A stretch of 64,000 nucleotides of DNA from Mailhella massiliensis (GTDB lineage Bacteria > Desulfobacterota > Desulfovibrionia > Desulfovibrionales > Desulfovibrionaceae): NCBI RefSeq assembly GCF_900155525.1, contig NZ_LT706945.1, positions 110,588 through 174,587 on the forward strand. The letters run 5' to 3'. The position numbers and the translations under genes are program-made. Below the pieces are notes generated by a model. That model saw nothing but the letters and a program-made list of their open reading frames with translations. It ran no database searches and was not told the DNA's origin. Every line of letters starts with the position of its first letter. Positions within the stretch are counted from its first letter, which is position 1. Positions 56,264 through 64,000 of the stretch are shown here, one piece after another.

Positions 56264-56554
56264 ATGCACTGTGATTTCATCAACGGCTTGCCGGTCAGAA
56301 CGGAAGAGCCGAAATTCATCCCTGCGGAAATCTCCGAAAATTTCCTGTCCGAACTTCTCAGCGTACAATATGGCTTGCGTTTTCTCGCCAAGGCCACAAG
56401 CGACTTTGAAGAGTTCGGCCATAACGGCGGCGAAGGCAGAAGAACGGGAAGAATTGTCGATGCGGAAGTGCTCTCCGGCGCGGCGTATGTCGCGCACCTT
56501 CTCAGCCTTCGCCTTGATTCTCTGATTGACGAGGTGAAGACTGATGACGACTAG
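56264..56554 (+). CDS. Unknown small acidic protein, element gene
   Basis: A 96-residue soluble protein of mixed alpha/beta composition (starts MHCDFINGLPVRTEEPKF, ends LDSLIDEVKTDDD). GAGG precedes the ATG. No family recognised. It overlaps the next gene by 11 bases, so it is part of the operon. Confidence 0.65.
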   Translation: MHCDFINGLPVRTEEPKFIPAEISENFLSELLSVQYGLRFLAKATSDFEEFGHNGGEGRRTGRIVDAEVLSGAAYVAHLLSLRLDSLIDEVKTDDD

Positions 56555-56771
56555 CCTTCCCCTCTCTGCCGGTTCGGTATCCGTTCCCCGTGGCCGCCGC
56601 GCGGCCTTCCGTCCGCTTTCTGAAACAGCTCTTCTTCGGCTGGGTTCTGCACTTGTTTCCGTGGCTCTTGTCGGCACGATTGCTCTGTTTTTCTGGTTCG
56701 AGAGACAGGACGCGGAGCTTGCCGCCCACGGTATCCAGATTGAACGGATGACAGGGGAGGCGCGGGAATGA
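56544..56771 (+). CDS. Small single-pass membrane protein, element gene
   Basis: A 75-residue protein with a basic N-terminus (VPRGRRAAFR), one helix (LRLGSALVSVALVGTIALFFW, about residues 31-51) and a charged tail. The orientation is probably N-inside. GAGGTG precedes the ATG, and it overlaps both neighbours (4 bases with the primase). Function unknown; phage-type spanin or entry-exclusion roles are only possibilities. Confidence 0.6.
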   Translation: MTTSLPLSAGSVSVPRGRRAAFRPLSETALLRLGSALVSVALVGTIALFFWFERQDAELAAHGIQIERMTGEARE

Positions 56772-59446
56772 AGGGCAGGCAGTTTTCCCCCGCCGACATA
56801 AAGGAGCGGGCGCGGGCGATTCTCGAAAGAGCCGGGCTTGTGGTGGATGATATCGACCTTTCCGGCAGAACGGTTCCCTGCGGCACCACAAAAAAGCCGA
56901 ACGGCACCGACGGCCGGTACAAGGTGCACGCGGACTTTCCGCCGACGGTCGGCTTTGCGAACTATCACAACGGCGGCGCGTGGCAGAACGTGCCCCTTTG
57001 GCAGAAGAGCGAACTTGCCGCCATGACTCGGGCCGAAAAGGACGCCCTGCGGGAGCGTATCCAGAAAGAGCGGAAGGAGGCGAAGGCCCGGAAGGAGAAC
57101 GCCCAAAAAAGTGCCGCCGCGTATGCGTCCCGCACCTTTGCGGGCCTGCCGCCTGCCGGTGCCGGTAACGCCTATCTGAAAAGAAAGGGCGTGCCGCCGC
57201 TGGGCGAGGCGAGGCAGACCCCGGACGGGCGGCTTGCCCTTCCGGTGAAGAGTGCCGACGGTCGGCTTGTTTCCCTGCAATTCATCGGGGCGGACGGCAA
57301 CAAGCGCTTCCTGAAAGGCGGGGAAAAGAAGGGCTGTTTCTTCTCCATTCCCGCCAAGGGCGGCGACGATTCCGGCCCGCTGCTCATTGCGGAAGGGTAC
57401 GCCACGGCGGCAAGCGTGCGCCTCGCCACAGGGTACGCCGCGCTTGTGGCCTTTGATTCCGGGAATCTTCTGCCCGTTGCCAAGGCGGCGAGAGGGCTTT
57501 TTCCTCGCCGTGAAATCATCCTCTGCGCGGATAACGATGTTGACGGAAAAGGGCCGGACGGTTCCCCGTGGAATCCGGGCCGGGAAAAGGCGGAAGAGGC
57601 CGCGCGGGCCGTGGGCGGCAAGGTGGCCCTGTGCCCGGCCATAAACGGCCGTGCCGCCGACTTCAACGACCTGTTCACCAACACGGAAGACGGGCCGGAG
57701 CGGGTGCGCGTTATCCTAGAAAAGGCCCGGAAGGCGGGCGAGGGGTGCCCGGTTCCTGTCGGCTTCAAGCTGATACCGGAAGGCCCGCGCGCCGGGCTGT
57801 ACAGTCTGGACGAAAAGAAGGACGGCGACATTCAGGAAACATGGCTGGGGCCGCCGTTGCGGGTGCTCGGATTCACGCGCGACGAAGACGGGCAGGACTG
57901 GGGAATATTCATGGAGTTCACCGACCCGGACAGAAAGACGCATACGCACGCCCTGCCGCGTTCCGCCCTGTCTCTTGAGGGCTGGGACTGGCACGCCGAC
58001 CTTGCCTCCAAGGGATGGCTCGGCGACCCGGCCCACAAGCGGAAACTGGCGGCTTTCTTTTCGCGGTTGCGGCCGGTGTCGTTTTTTCGCTGTGTTCCGC
58101 GCGTGGGCTGGCACGGTAATGCCTTTGTCCTGCCGGACATGACCATAGGCGACACGGGCGCGGAAAAGGTGATTCTTCAGGCGGGCAGGCCGTCCCTCGG
58201 CTACCGGTGCGCCGGAACTCTGGACGCATGGCGGAACATGGCCGCCCTGTGCGTGGGAAATTCCCGGCTGGTGCTTTCCCTGTGCACGGCGTTTGCCGGG
58301 CCGCTCCTGAACATGGCCGGGCTTGAATCGGGCGGCTTCAACCTTGTCGGCGGTTCCAGCACGGGCAAGAGCACGGCGCAAAAGCTGGCCGCCTCCGTAT
58401 GGGACGGGCCGGAGTTTGTGCGCTCATGGCGTACCAGCGACAACGGCCTTGAAGGGCTTGCCGCCATGCACAACGACACGGCCCTTATCATGGACGAAAT
58501 GGGGCAGGCCGCGCCGAAAAACATTGCAGAGGCTGCCTATATGCTGGGCAACGGGCAGGGCAAGGCAAGAGCGGACAGGAACGGACACGCCCGCAAGGTG
58601 CAACGATGGCGGCTTGTGGTACTGAGTTCCGGGGAGGTGGGGCTTGCGGAAAAGCTGGCGGAAATCGGGATTCGCCCGCGTCCGGGGCAGGAGGTGCGGC
58701 TTGTGGACATTCAGGCGGACGCGGGGGCAGGCATGGGCGTAGTTGAGAATCTGCACGGCTTTTCTGATTCCGGGGCGCTGGTGCGGCATCTTCAGGATGA
58801 AGCGCGGACAAACTACGGCCATGCGGGGCGAAAGTTCCTTGAATATGTGACCGAACACGCCTCGGAGCTGGAAAAGGACGCACCGGAGGCCGTGCGCCTG
58901 TTCGTTTCTCAGGTATGCCCGGAGGACGCAAACGGACAGGTGAGGCGCGTTGCCCTGCGTTTCGGCCTGTGCGCCTTTGCCGGTATCGTTGCCGTAAAAA
59001 GCGGCGTTCTCCCGTGGGAGGAATCCGCCGCCGTGGAAGGCGTGAAGGCGTGCTTCCGCCAATGGTTGAAGGACAGGGGCACGGCGGGAGCCTCGGAAGA
59101 CGCGGCCATTCTTCAGGCCGTGCGCCTGTTCATCGAAAAGAACGGCTCTTCCCGCTTTCAGGACATGGAGGCGGGAGACAGGGCGCAATGCATCAATCGT
59201 GTGGGGTTCCGCCGCACGCTGGAAGGGAAGACGGAATACATCGTTCTTCCCGGAAGTCTTCAGGAGGTGGCGGGCGGAGCATCGGCACGCCGGGCCGCCG
59301 TGGTGTTGAAGGCGGCGGGATGGCTGGAAACGGAGGCGGGAAGAAGCGCGACAAAGCGCGATTTGCCCGGCTTCGGCCGCGCCCGCTGCTATGTCGTGCG
59401 CCTGCCTGCCGATGAGGAACCGGAAGAGGCGGGCGTTTCGCAATGA
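56768..59446 (+). CDS. TOPRIM primase fused to DUF927 helicase
   Basis: An 892-residue replication protein. Residues about 1-130 start with an N-terminal domain of unclear type followed by a Lys/Ala-rich linker. Residues about 130-300 include a TOPRIM fold (LLIAEGYATA at about 204; CADNDVDGKG at about 254). Residues about 340-880 are a DUF927-type helicase with Walker A GGSSTGKST (about 527) and Walker B LIMDEMGQA (about 573). It would prime and unwind DNA for autonomous replication, like the alpha protein of P4. It is translationally coupled to the gene before. Confidence 0.9.
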   Translation: MKGRQFSPADIKERARAILERAGLVVDDIDLSGRTVPCGTTKKPNGTDGRYKVHADFPPTVGFANYHNGGAWQNVPLWQKSELAAMTRAEKDALRERIQKERKEAKARKENAQKSAAAYASRTFAGLPPAGAGNAYLKRKGVPPLGEARQTPDGRLALPVKSADGRLVSLQFIGADGNKRFLKGGEKKGCFFSIPAKGGDDSGPLLIAEGYATAASVRLATGYAALVAFDSGNLLPVAKAARGLFPRREIILCADNDVDGKGPDGSPWNPGREKAEEAARAVGGKVALCPAINGRAADFNDLFTNTEDGPERVRVILEKARKAGEGCPVPVGFKLIPEGPRAGLYSLDEKKDGDIQETWLGPPLRVLGFTRDEDGQDWGIFMEFTDPDRKTHTHALPRSALSLEGWDWHADLASKGWLGDPAHKRKLAAFFSRLRPVSFFRCVPRVGWHGNAFVLPDMTIGDTGAEKVILQAGRPSLGYRCAGTLDAWRNMAALCVGNSRLVLSLCTAFAGPLLNMAGLESGGFNLVGGSSTGKSTAQKLAASVWDGPEFVRSWRTSDNGLEGLAAMHNDTALIMDEMGQAAPKNIAEAAYMLGNGQGKARADRNGHARKVQRWRLVVLSSGEVGLAEKLAEIGIRPRPGQEVRLVDIQADAGAGMGVVENLHGFSDSGALVRHLQDEARTNYGHAGRKFLEYVTEHASELEKDAPEAVRLFVSQVCPEDANGQVRRVALRFGLCAFAGIVAVKSGVLPWEESAAVEGVKACFRQWLKDRGTAGASEDAAILQAVRLFIEKNGSSRFQDMEAGDRAQCINRVGFRRTLEGKTEYIVLPGSLQEVAGGASARRAAVVLKAAGWLETEAGRSATKRDLPGFGRARCYVVRLPADEEPEEAGVSQ

Positions 59447-59489
59447 ACGGGCGGTCTGCCTTCGGGCAGGCGGTAACGCGGGGGAAAAC

Positions 59490-59876
59490 ATGGGGGAAGC
59501 TCTTTCTCTGTTCAGGCAGGCAATGAGGAAAACAGGCCGCGCGGCGGAGTCTGGCCGCACTCGGGGCGAAAATGTGCCGGAGAGAATACCGCCTCCGCCC
59601 ATGCTTGCCCCGTTTGTGCCGGATTATGCCGCCTTCTGCCCGGGATACTATCGGAGCTGCGAGACGTGCCCGGACTATGTGAGGGAGGAAACGCTTTTTT
59701 GCGCGAGGTGGAACAGAACCTACCCGGAAAACGCCGTAGAACTGCCGTTTGATATGGAGGAGTTCTTGAAGGCGGCGGAAGAAGGGCGGGAAAAGGCGTA
59801 TCTCTGGGAATGTGAGCACGGCGCAGGCAGGACGCCGGGCGCATGGTGGAACAATGCAGAAAAACGGAAGAGGTGA
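59490..59876 (+). CDS. Unknown cysteine-containing protein, element gene
   Basis: A 128-residue protein. A Cys cluster (FCPGYYRSCETCPDY, then LFCARW) could bind a metal. The C-terminus is rich in charged residues and Trp. The start at MGEALSLF was chosen because it follows the end of the primase; an earlier ATG would overlap the primase by 56 bases. It lies four bases before the Mor-like gene. No family recognised. Confidence 0.6.
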   Translation: MGEALSLFRQAMRKTGRAAESGRTRGENVPERIPPPPMLAPFVPDYAAFCPGYYRSCETCPDYVREETLFCARWNRTYPENAVELPFDMEEFLKAAEEGREKAYLWECEHGAGRTPGAWWNNAEKRKR

Positions 59877-59880
59877 ACAC

Positions 59881-60237
59881 ATGAAGGATGACGGCGACAA
59901 TCTGCTGGAAAGTCTCCATTCTTGCATCATGGAAAAACTTGCGGGCGGCACGGACAGGGAAGAAGCGGAAAGAGTGGCGGCGGAAACGGTGGCCGCCGTG
60001 GCCTATGAGTTCGGCGGGCAACAGGTCTATTTCCCGCTGAAAAGCAAATACATCAGGCGGCTTGTCAGAAAGAGCTTTACCGGGAACAACGTGCCGGAAC
60101 TGGTGCAGAGGTTCCGGCTTGCCCGTTCCACGATTTACGACATTCTCAAAGAATCGGACGGCGGGAAAAAGAAGAAAAGCAGGGCCGTGCCCCGGAGCGG
60201 GGCGCGCTCCGCCGCCGACGGCGAGGGCGTTTTTTAA
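59881..60237 (+). CDS. Mor-family transcription activator
   Basis: A 118-residue protein. The middle region (QQVYFPLKSKYIRRLVRKSF) and the C-terminal helix-turn-helix (VPELVQRFRLARSTIYDILKE) match the Mor/C activators of Mu-type phages, which act on middle or late promoters. GAGGTG precedes the ATG. It is the last gene of the operon. Its target may be a promoter in the repeat array or in a helper phage. Confidence 0.82.
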   Translation: MKDDGDNLLESLHSCIMEKLAGGTDREEAERVAAETVAAVAYEFGGQQVYFPLKSKYIRRLVRKSFTGNNVPELVQRFRLARSTIYDILKESDGGKKKKSRAVPRSGARSAADGEGVF

Positions 60238-61171
60238 TCGTCGCTGTTTTCCATTTACCGGGAAGAAGTGAGATAAAAGGGGAAATATCAGGACGGGCAG
60301 GGCGTTGTTTCCTCGCCCTCTGCGGGCCGCTGCTGCGTGTTTTCGGCCGTTGCCTCCCTGCTCATGGAACCGGCAGAAAAAAGGCTCCGTCCTGAGCGTA
60401 GCGAAGGGCGGAGGCATTGCCGGTGCTCTCTGCCGGAAGGTGCCGCCGTGGCGGTGCCGTGCTCATGCCTCCGGGCATGGGCCGTGTTGCCCGACGTGCT
60501 CCGGCCCTGTGTTCCGGCTCCGTTTCTCCGGTGCGTGAGACGTTCGGCCGTCGGGGAGGCATGGCCGCCGCGTCTGCGTTTCCGGCCCTCGCCGCGTGCT
60601 CTTCCCGCTTTTCGCACTCAGCGCCGCCCACGGGCAAGGAATCGCCCGGCCATGACAAAGGACGGCCCCGGCAGAAAGAAGGCGCTGGCAGGCCGTGAGG
60701 CCGTGCGCTTGTGCCGTTGCCCTGCCGGAAGCGTGCCGCCGTGGCGGTGCCGTGCTCATGCCTCCGGGCCGCTGTTTGGGCCTGCGTCCGGGCGTGGGCC
60801 GTGTTCCCCGACGTGCTCCGGCCCTGTGTTCCGGCTCCGGTTTTCTCCGGGGCGTGAGACGTTCGGCCATCGGGGAGGCATGGCCGCCGCGTCTGCGTTT
60901 CGCCCCTCGCCGCGTGCTCTTCCCGCTGTTCGCACTCAGCGCCGCCCACGGGCAAGGAATCGCCCGGCCATGAGACAAAGGACGGCCCCGGCAGAAAGAA
61001 GGCGCTGGCAGGCTGTGAGGCCGTGCGCTTGTGCCGTTGCCCTGCCGGAAGCGTGCCGCCGTGGGGTGGTGTCGTGCTCATGCCTCTGGGCCGCTGTGTG
61101 GGCCTGTGTCCGGGCGTGGGCTGTGCTCCCCGGTGATTGCCGTGTCCTCTGGCCTTAGTGTTGCTCATCGG

Positions 61172-61547
61172 AACAGAAAATTGCCTGATTCTCTCACACC
61201 TTTACACCGGCAGGCACAGAAAAGGGAGTTGCCCCGACTATGCGGAAACATCATCTCCGCCCCGGTGCCCCGTTTTTTCTGCAAAAAGTTGGTAGTCCGA
61301 ACATGAAGAAAGCGGGCCGCGCCCCGCTTTGCCCCGGTTCGCCCCGCTTTTCGCCCCAGTATCCAAAAGATACCGGGGCGGAGATTCTCCAATGATTTCA
61401 TGGTCGCGCCCCGCTGCCCCGCTCGCCCCGGTACATTTGTCATCCGGTAAACGCAACGCTGATTTTTTTCTGTGTGTTTTCAGGAACGCCTAGAAATGAG
61501 CGTTGATTTTTGCCGAACCGGGGCACGTTTTTTCTTGCCTGATTCTG
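61172..61547 (+). repeat. GGGGC-rich 376-bp block, right copy 1
   Basis: Near-identical to 61745-62121 and, inverted, to 54777-55152. It carries clustered GCCCC/GGGGC iterons and the CCAGTATC...GATACCGGGG hairpin. Confidence 0.88.
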
Positions 61548-61744
61548 TTGTTTGTCAGTTCCGGCAGAAAGAAGGCTCGGGCAGACTGTGAGGCCGTGGG
61601 CCTGTGCCCTTGCCCTGCCGGAAGGTGCCGCCGTGGGGTGGTGCCGTGCTCATGCTTCCGGGCCGCTGTGTGGGCCTGCGCCCGGGCGTGGGCCGTGCTC
61701 CTCGGTGACTGCCGTGCCCTCTGGCCTTAGTGTTGTCCCATCGG

Positions 61745-62121
61745 AACAGAAAATTGCCTGATTCTCTCACACCTTCACACCGGCAGGCACAGAAAAGGGG
61801 CGCTCTCCCGGCCATGCGGAAGCATCACTTCCGCCCCGGTGCCCCGTTTTTTCTGCAAAAAGTTGGTAGTCCGAACATGAAGAAAGCGGGCCGCGCCCCG
61901 CTTTGCCCCGGTTCGCCCCGCTTTTCGCCCCAGTATCTAAAAGATACCGGGGCGGAGATTCTCCAATGATTTCATAGTCGCGCCCCGGTGCCCCGCTCGC
62001 CCCGGTACATTTGTCACCCGGTAAACGCAACGCTGATTTTTTTCTGTGTGTTTTCAGGAACGCCTAGAAATGAGCGTTGATTTTTGCCGAACCGGGGCGC
62101 ATTTTTTCTTGCCTGATTCTG
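61745..62121 (+). repeat. GGGGC-rich 377-bp block, right copy 2
   Basis: Differs from copy 1 at a handful of bases and one indel. With copy 1 it forms two-thirds of the tandem 573/574-base units. Confidence 0.88.
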
Positions 62122-62721
62122 TTGTTTATCAGTTCCGGCAGAAAGAAGGCGCGAGCAGACTGTGAGGCCGTGGGCCTTGCCTTTGCCCTGCCGGAAGGTG
62201 CCGCCGTGGGGTGGTGCCGTGTTCATGCCTCCGGGCCGCTGTGTGGGCCTGCGTCCGGGCATGGGCCGTGTTTCCCGACGTGCTCCGGCCCTGTGTTCCG
62301 GCTCCGTTTTTCTCCGGTGCGTGAGACTTTCGGCCATGGGGAGGCATGGCCGCCGCGTCTGCGTTTCCGCCCCTCGCCGCGGGCGCTTCCCGTTGTTCGC
62401 ACTCAGCGCCGCCCACGGGCACGGAATCGCCCGGCCATGAGACAAAGGGCGGCCCCGGCAGAAAGAAGGCTCTGGCATGAGGCCGTGCGCCTGTGCCTTT
62501 GTCCTGCCGGAAGGTGCAGCCGTGGCGTTGCCGTGCTCATACTTCCGGGGAAGGAAGTTTTCCGGCCCGTGTTGACTTCTCCCCCAAAAGGCCGAAAAAT
62601 GACGAAATGGGGCAAAAAAGAGGGGTACCAATAAAAAATCTTGGTATATTTCTTGGTATCGAAGAAAAAATTATCTGAAAATATCTAGTAAAAACAAAAT
62701 ATTGTTTTTTGAATTGTAGTA

Positions 62722-62735
62722 CCGCACCGGTACCA
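62722..62735 (+). other. Probable attR
   Basis: CCGCACCGGTACCA matches the tRNA-Leu 3' end (53166-53180) with one G missing. An arm-like repeat CTTGGTATATTTCTTGGTA lies inside at 62640-62658, mirroring the left side. A shorter match (GGGGTACCAATAA, 62622) is a second candidate. Confidence 0.6.
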
Positions 62736-62749
62736 CCATGAATTTCAAA

Positions 62750-62782
62750 GGCCTCATGTTCTTTTCCCAAGAGCATGAGGCC
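62750..62782 (+). terminator. Hairpin after attR, possibly the old tRNA-Leu terminator
   Basis: GGCCTCATG (62750-62758) pairs with CATGAGGCC (62774-62782), extended by TTCTT/AAGAG. Only a weak T-tract follows. The stretch from here to 62998 has no gene. Confidence 0.5.
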
Positions 62783-62998
62783 GTTATGTTTTCCGCCTTC
62801 CTGCGGGACGACTCCCTTCCTTCAGAACGTGCTTTCCGTTTTTCCGGGGAGTCTGCACCGGGTGAGGGTAGGACGTCCGCCATCCTCAGCCTCGGGAAAA
62901 AAAGGCGACATGCCCCATGGCTGTGAAATACGGTCAGGGAGGCATACCAAAGCGCGGGATGGTCGGGGGACGGTGTGGCAGCGTCAGGCTGGCCGATG

Positions 62999-63181
62999 TT
63001 ACCAGTAGCGGTGCGGCGGAGGGGGCGGAGGACGGTGCTCGTGAGGATGAGGTTTTTTGCGGGGCTTGCGGTGGCCGGGCGGCGGAGGAGGCGGGGGCGC
63101 AACACAGCCGGCAAGCGACACGGCGGCCATGCCGCCCGTCAGCACAGTCGTCAGTCTGAGGAGAAAAGAACGTCTGGTCAT
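62999..63181 (-). CDS. Small Tat-type proline-rich lipoprotein
   Basis: A 60-residue protein. The N-terminus has a twin-arginine-like MTRRSFLL, a hydrophobic stretch and a lipobox LAGC at about residue 26. The mature part is almost only Pro, His, Arg and Lys (VAPPPPPPPG, then HPHEHRPPPPPPHRYW). GAGGT precedes the ATG. The His/Pro repeats might bind metal or cell wall; no family name is supported. The IS5 element lies just upstream and may have cut its promoter. Confidence 0.6.
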   Translation of the reverse strand: MTRRSFLLRLTTVLTGGMAAVSLAGCVAPPPPPPPGHRKPRKKPHPHEHRPPPPPPHRYW

Positions 63182-63235
63182 CACTACCTCTTCAGTGAAA
63201 GCGGTTGATTCTGCGGAACTATGTTCGGGCTTAGG

Positions 63236-64000
63236 TTCAGGACTCATTAAATATAAAAGATGACAATGGCAGCGAGACAAATAGCCGAAAAGAACGTGTG
63301 GGCACAACGGTCATAACGCATGGCTATTCTGCGCCAATCCTTGAGTCGGCCGAACATGATTTCTATCTTGTGCCGCTGCTTATAAACCTCCTTGTCATAG
63401 GCCACCGGAGTTTTCCGGCTGTGTCTGCCGGGAATACACGGCGTGATTCCTTTACGGGACAAGGCATGACGAAACCAGTCGGCATCATAGCCTCTATCCG
63501 CCAGAAGCTCCCCGGCCTGCGGCAGAGTATCAAGCAGGACAGCAGCGCCTTTGTAGTCGCTCACCTGACCGCCGGACAGATGGAAGGCCAACGGTTGACC
63601 GAAGGCATTGCAGACAGCGTGGAGTTTTGAATTCAGGCCGCCTTTTGTGCGTCCGATACATCGGGAAAGGCCCCTTTTTTCAGCAAACTTGCTGCTGTCC
63701 TGTGTGCCTTGAGATGTGTGGCATCAATCATCAAGCGTGTTGTGGAGCCGTTTTGCTCAACAAGCTCCGCAAAAATCCTGTTAAAGACACCCAATCGGCT
63801 CCAGCGGATAAAACGATTGTAGAGAGTTTTGTATGGTCCATACTCGCGCGGAGCATCTTTCCATTGCAGGCCGTGCTTGATGACATAGATAATGCCGCTG
63901 ACGACACGCCTGTCATCGACTCTCGGAATGCCATGGGAACGAGGAAAGTAGCGTTTGATACGAGCAATCTGTTCATGAGAAAGATAAAAAAGTTCCTTCA
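63236..64000 (-). mobile_element. IS5-family insertion sequence, cut by the window edge
   Basis: The transposase frame pair fills the window end. The left terminus is near 63236-63252 (GTTCAGGACTCATTAA); the other end is outside, so inverted repeats and target duplication cannot be checked. Confidence 0.78.
63247..64000 (-). CDS. IS5-family (IS427-like) transposase, two frames joined by -1 frameshift
   Basis: OrfA (63633-64000, 5' end missing) has the N-terminal HTH (PRVDDRRVVSGIIYVIKHG) and the first catalytic Asp in MIDATHLKAHR. OrfB (to 63247) has the second Asp in LADRGYDADWFR and the Glu in HKIEIMFGRLKDWRR. The frames meet at an A6G slippery run (63674-63680, minus strand); a -1 shift gives one DDE protein, the standard IS427-group scheme. 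Apart from the cut at the window edge it looks intact. Confidence 0.87.

Larger units (their letters stand above)
60370..62560 (+). repeat. 2.2-kb array of long direct repeats
   Basis: Six units each begin CCGGCAGAAAGAAGG (or close) at 60370, 60668, 60988, 61561, 62135 and 62455. Their lengths are 298, 320, 573, 574, 320 and about 105 (truncated). All share a first about 170 bases (GTGCCGCCGTGG, TGCTCATGCCTCCGGGC). Short units continue with a block ending CGGGCAAGGAATCGCCCGGCC. The two long units swap this for the 376-bp GGGGC-rich block. Long frames on both strands only reflect high GC. The 132 bases before the array (60238-60369) hold nothing clear. Confidence 0.9.
53166..62735 (+). mobile_element. 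9.5-kb integrative element in tRNA-Leu, P4-satellite-like
   Basis: The segment starts in the 3' end of tRNA-Leu and runs to an imperfect copy of that end at 62722-62735. It carries a tyrosine integrase at the tRNA side, an AlpA-like protein, small genes, a TOPRIM/DUF927 primase-helicase and a Mor-like activator. A repeat array fills its right quarter. No capsid, terminase, conjugation or obvious cargo genes are visible. The gene order (int, regulator, primase-helicase) is that of P4-type satellites and minimal integrative replicons. Confidence 0.83.

Noticed and set aside
60337..61168. Overlapping 268-273-codon frames on both strands of the repeat array
   Set aside because: They only translate the GC-rich DNA repeats, repeat with the same period, and have no ribosome sites; treated as non-coding.
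60370..62560. Possible CRISPR array
   Set aside because: Units are about 300-570 bases and adjoin with no short repeat/spacer alternation; no cas genes.

Overview
The window looks like a chromosomal segment of a GC-rich (about 60%) Desulfovibrionaceae bacterium, most likely a gut type such as Bilophila or Mailhella. The clues are a NikR start, a SahR-type ArsR/methyltransferase regulator upstream of ahcY, a K+-independent membrane pyrophosphatase, HypF, SelB and several sigma-54 signals. The genus is inferred from gene content; no database search was possible.

Layout, 0-13.5 kb: start of nikR; a homocysteine S-methyltransferase/MFS pair; hppA; an aldo-keto reductase; polA; an ABC-F ATPase; a MerR regulator; a PAS sigma-54 activator. 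13.5-21.1 kb: a divergent locus. A BCCT transporter reads rightward from a near-perfect sigma-54 promoter. Leftward runs an operon of an AlkP-superfamily hydrolase, a shrunken catalytically dead AlkP-like protein, an OsmC-like thiol peroxidase, a lipoamide dehydrogenase and a GcvH-like lipoyl carrier broken by an in-frame TAA. I know of no described pathway with this set, and it is the best candidate here for a new metabolic system. 21.1-22.2 kb: a decayed IS200 copy.

22.2-28.7 kb is the pssA-psd and jag-yidC-yidD-rnpA-rpmH envelope/RNA block plus a pyridoxal kinase. 28.9-33.4 kb is a four-gene ABC importer with a LOG-like gene. 33.6-42 kb holds ahcY-sahR, hypF, an acyl-CoA synthetase, an RlmM-like methyltransferase and HU. 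42.0-42.7 kb is an intact IS200-type element. 43-53 kb holds a MATE pump, rpsP, ffh, selB, a DEDDh exonuclease, a zinc-ribbon membrane protein, mltG, ruvX and pgpA.

53.1-62.7 kb is a roughly 9.5 kb integrative element in the 3' end of tRNA-Leu(UAA). It carries a P4-type integrase, an AlpA-like excisionase/regulator, several small unknown genes, a TOPRIM/DUF927 primase-helicase and a Mor-like activator. A 2.2 kb array of long direct repeats follows, and part of it recurs inverted next to the integrase. The gene set resembles a P4-like phage satellite or minimal integrative replicon, and the GGGGC-rich repeats are candidate replication iterons. Beyond the right junction lie a small proline-rich Tat-type lipoprotein and an IS5-family element that runs off the window.
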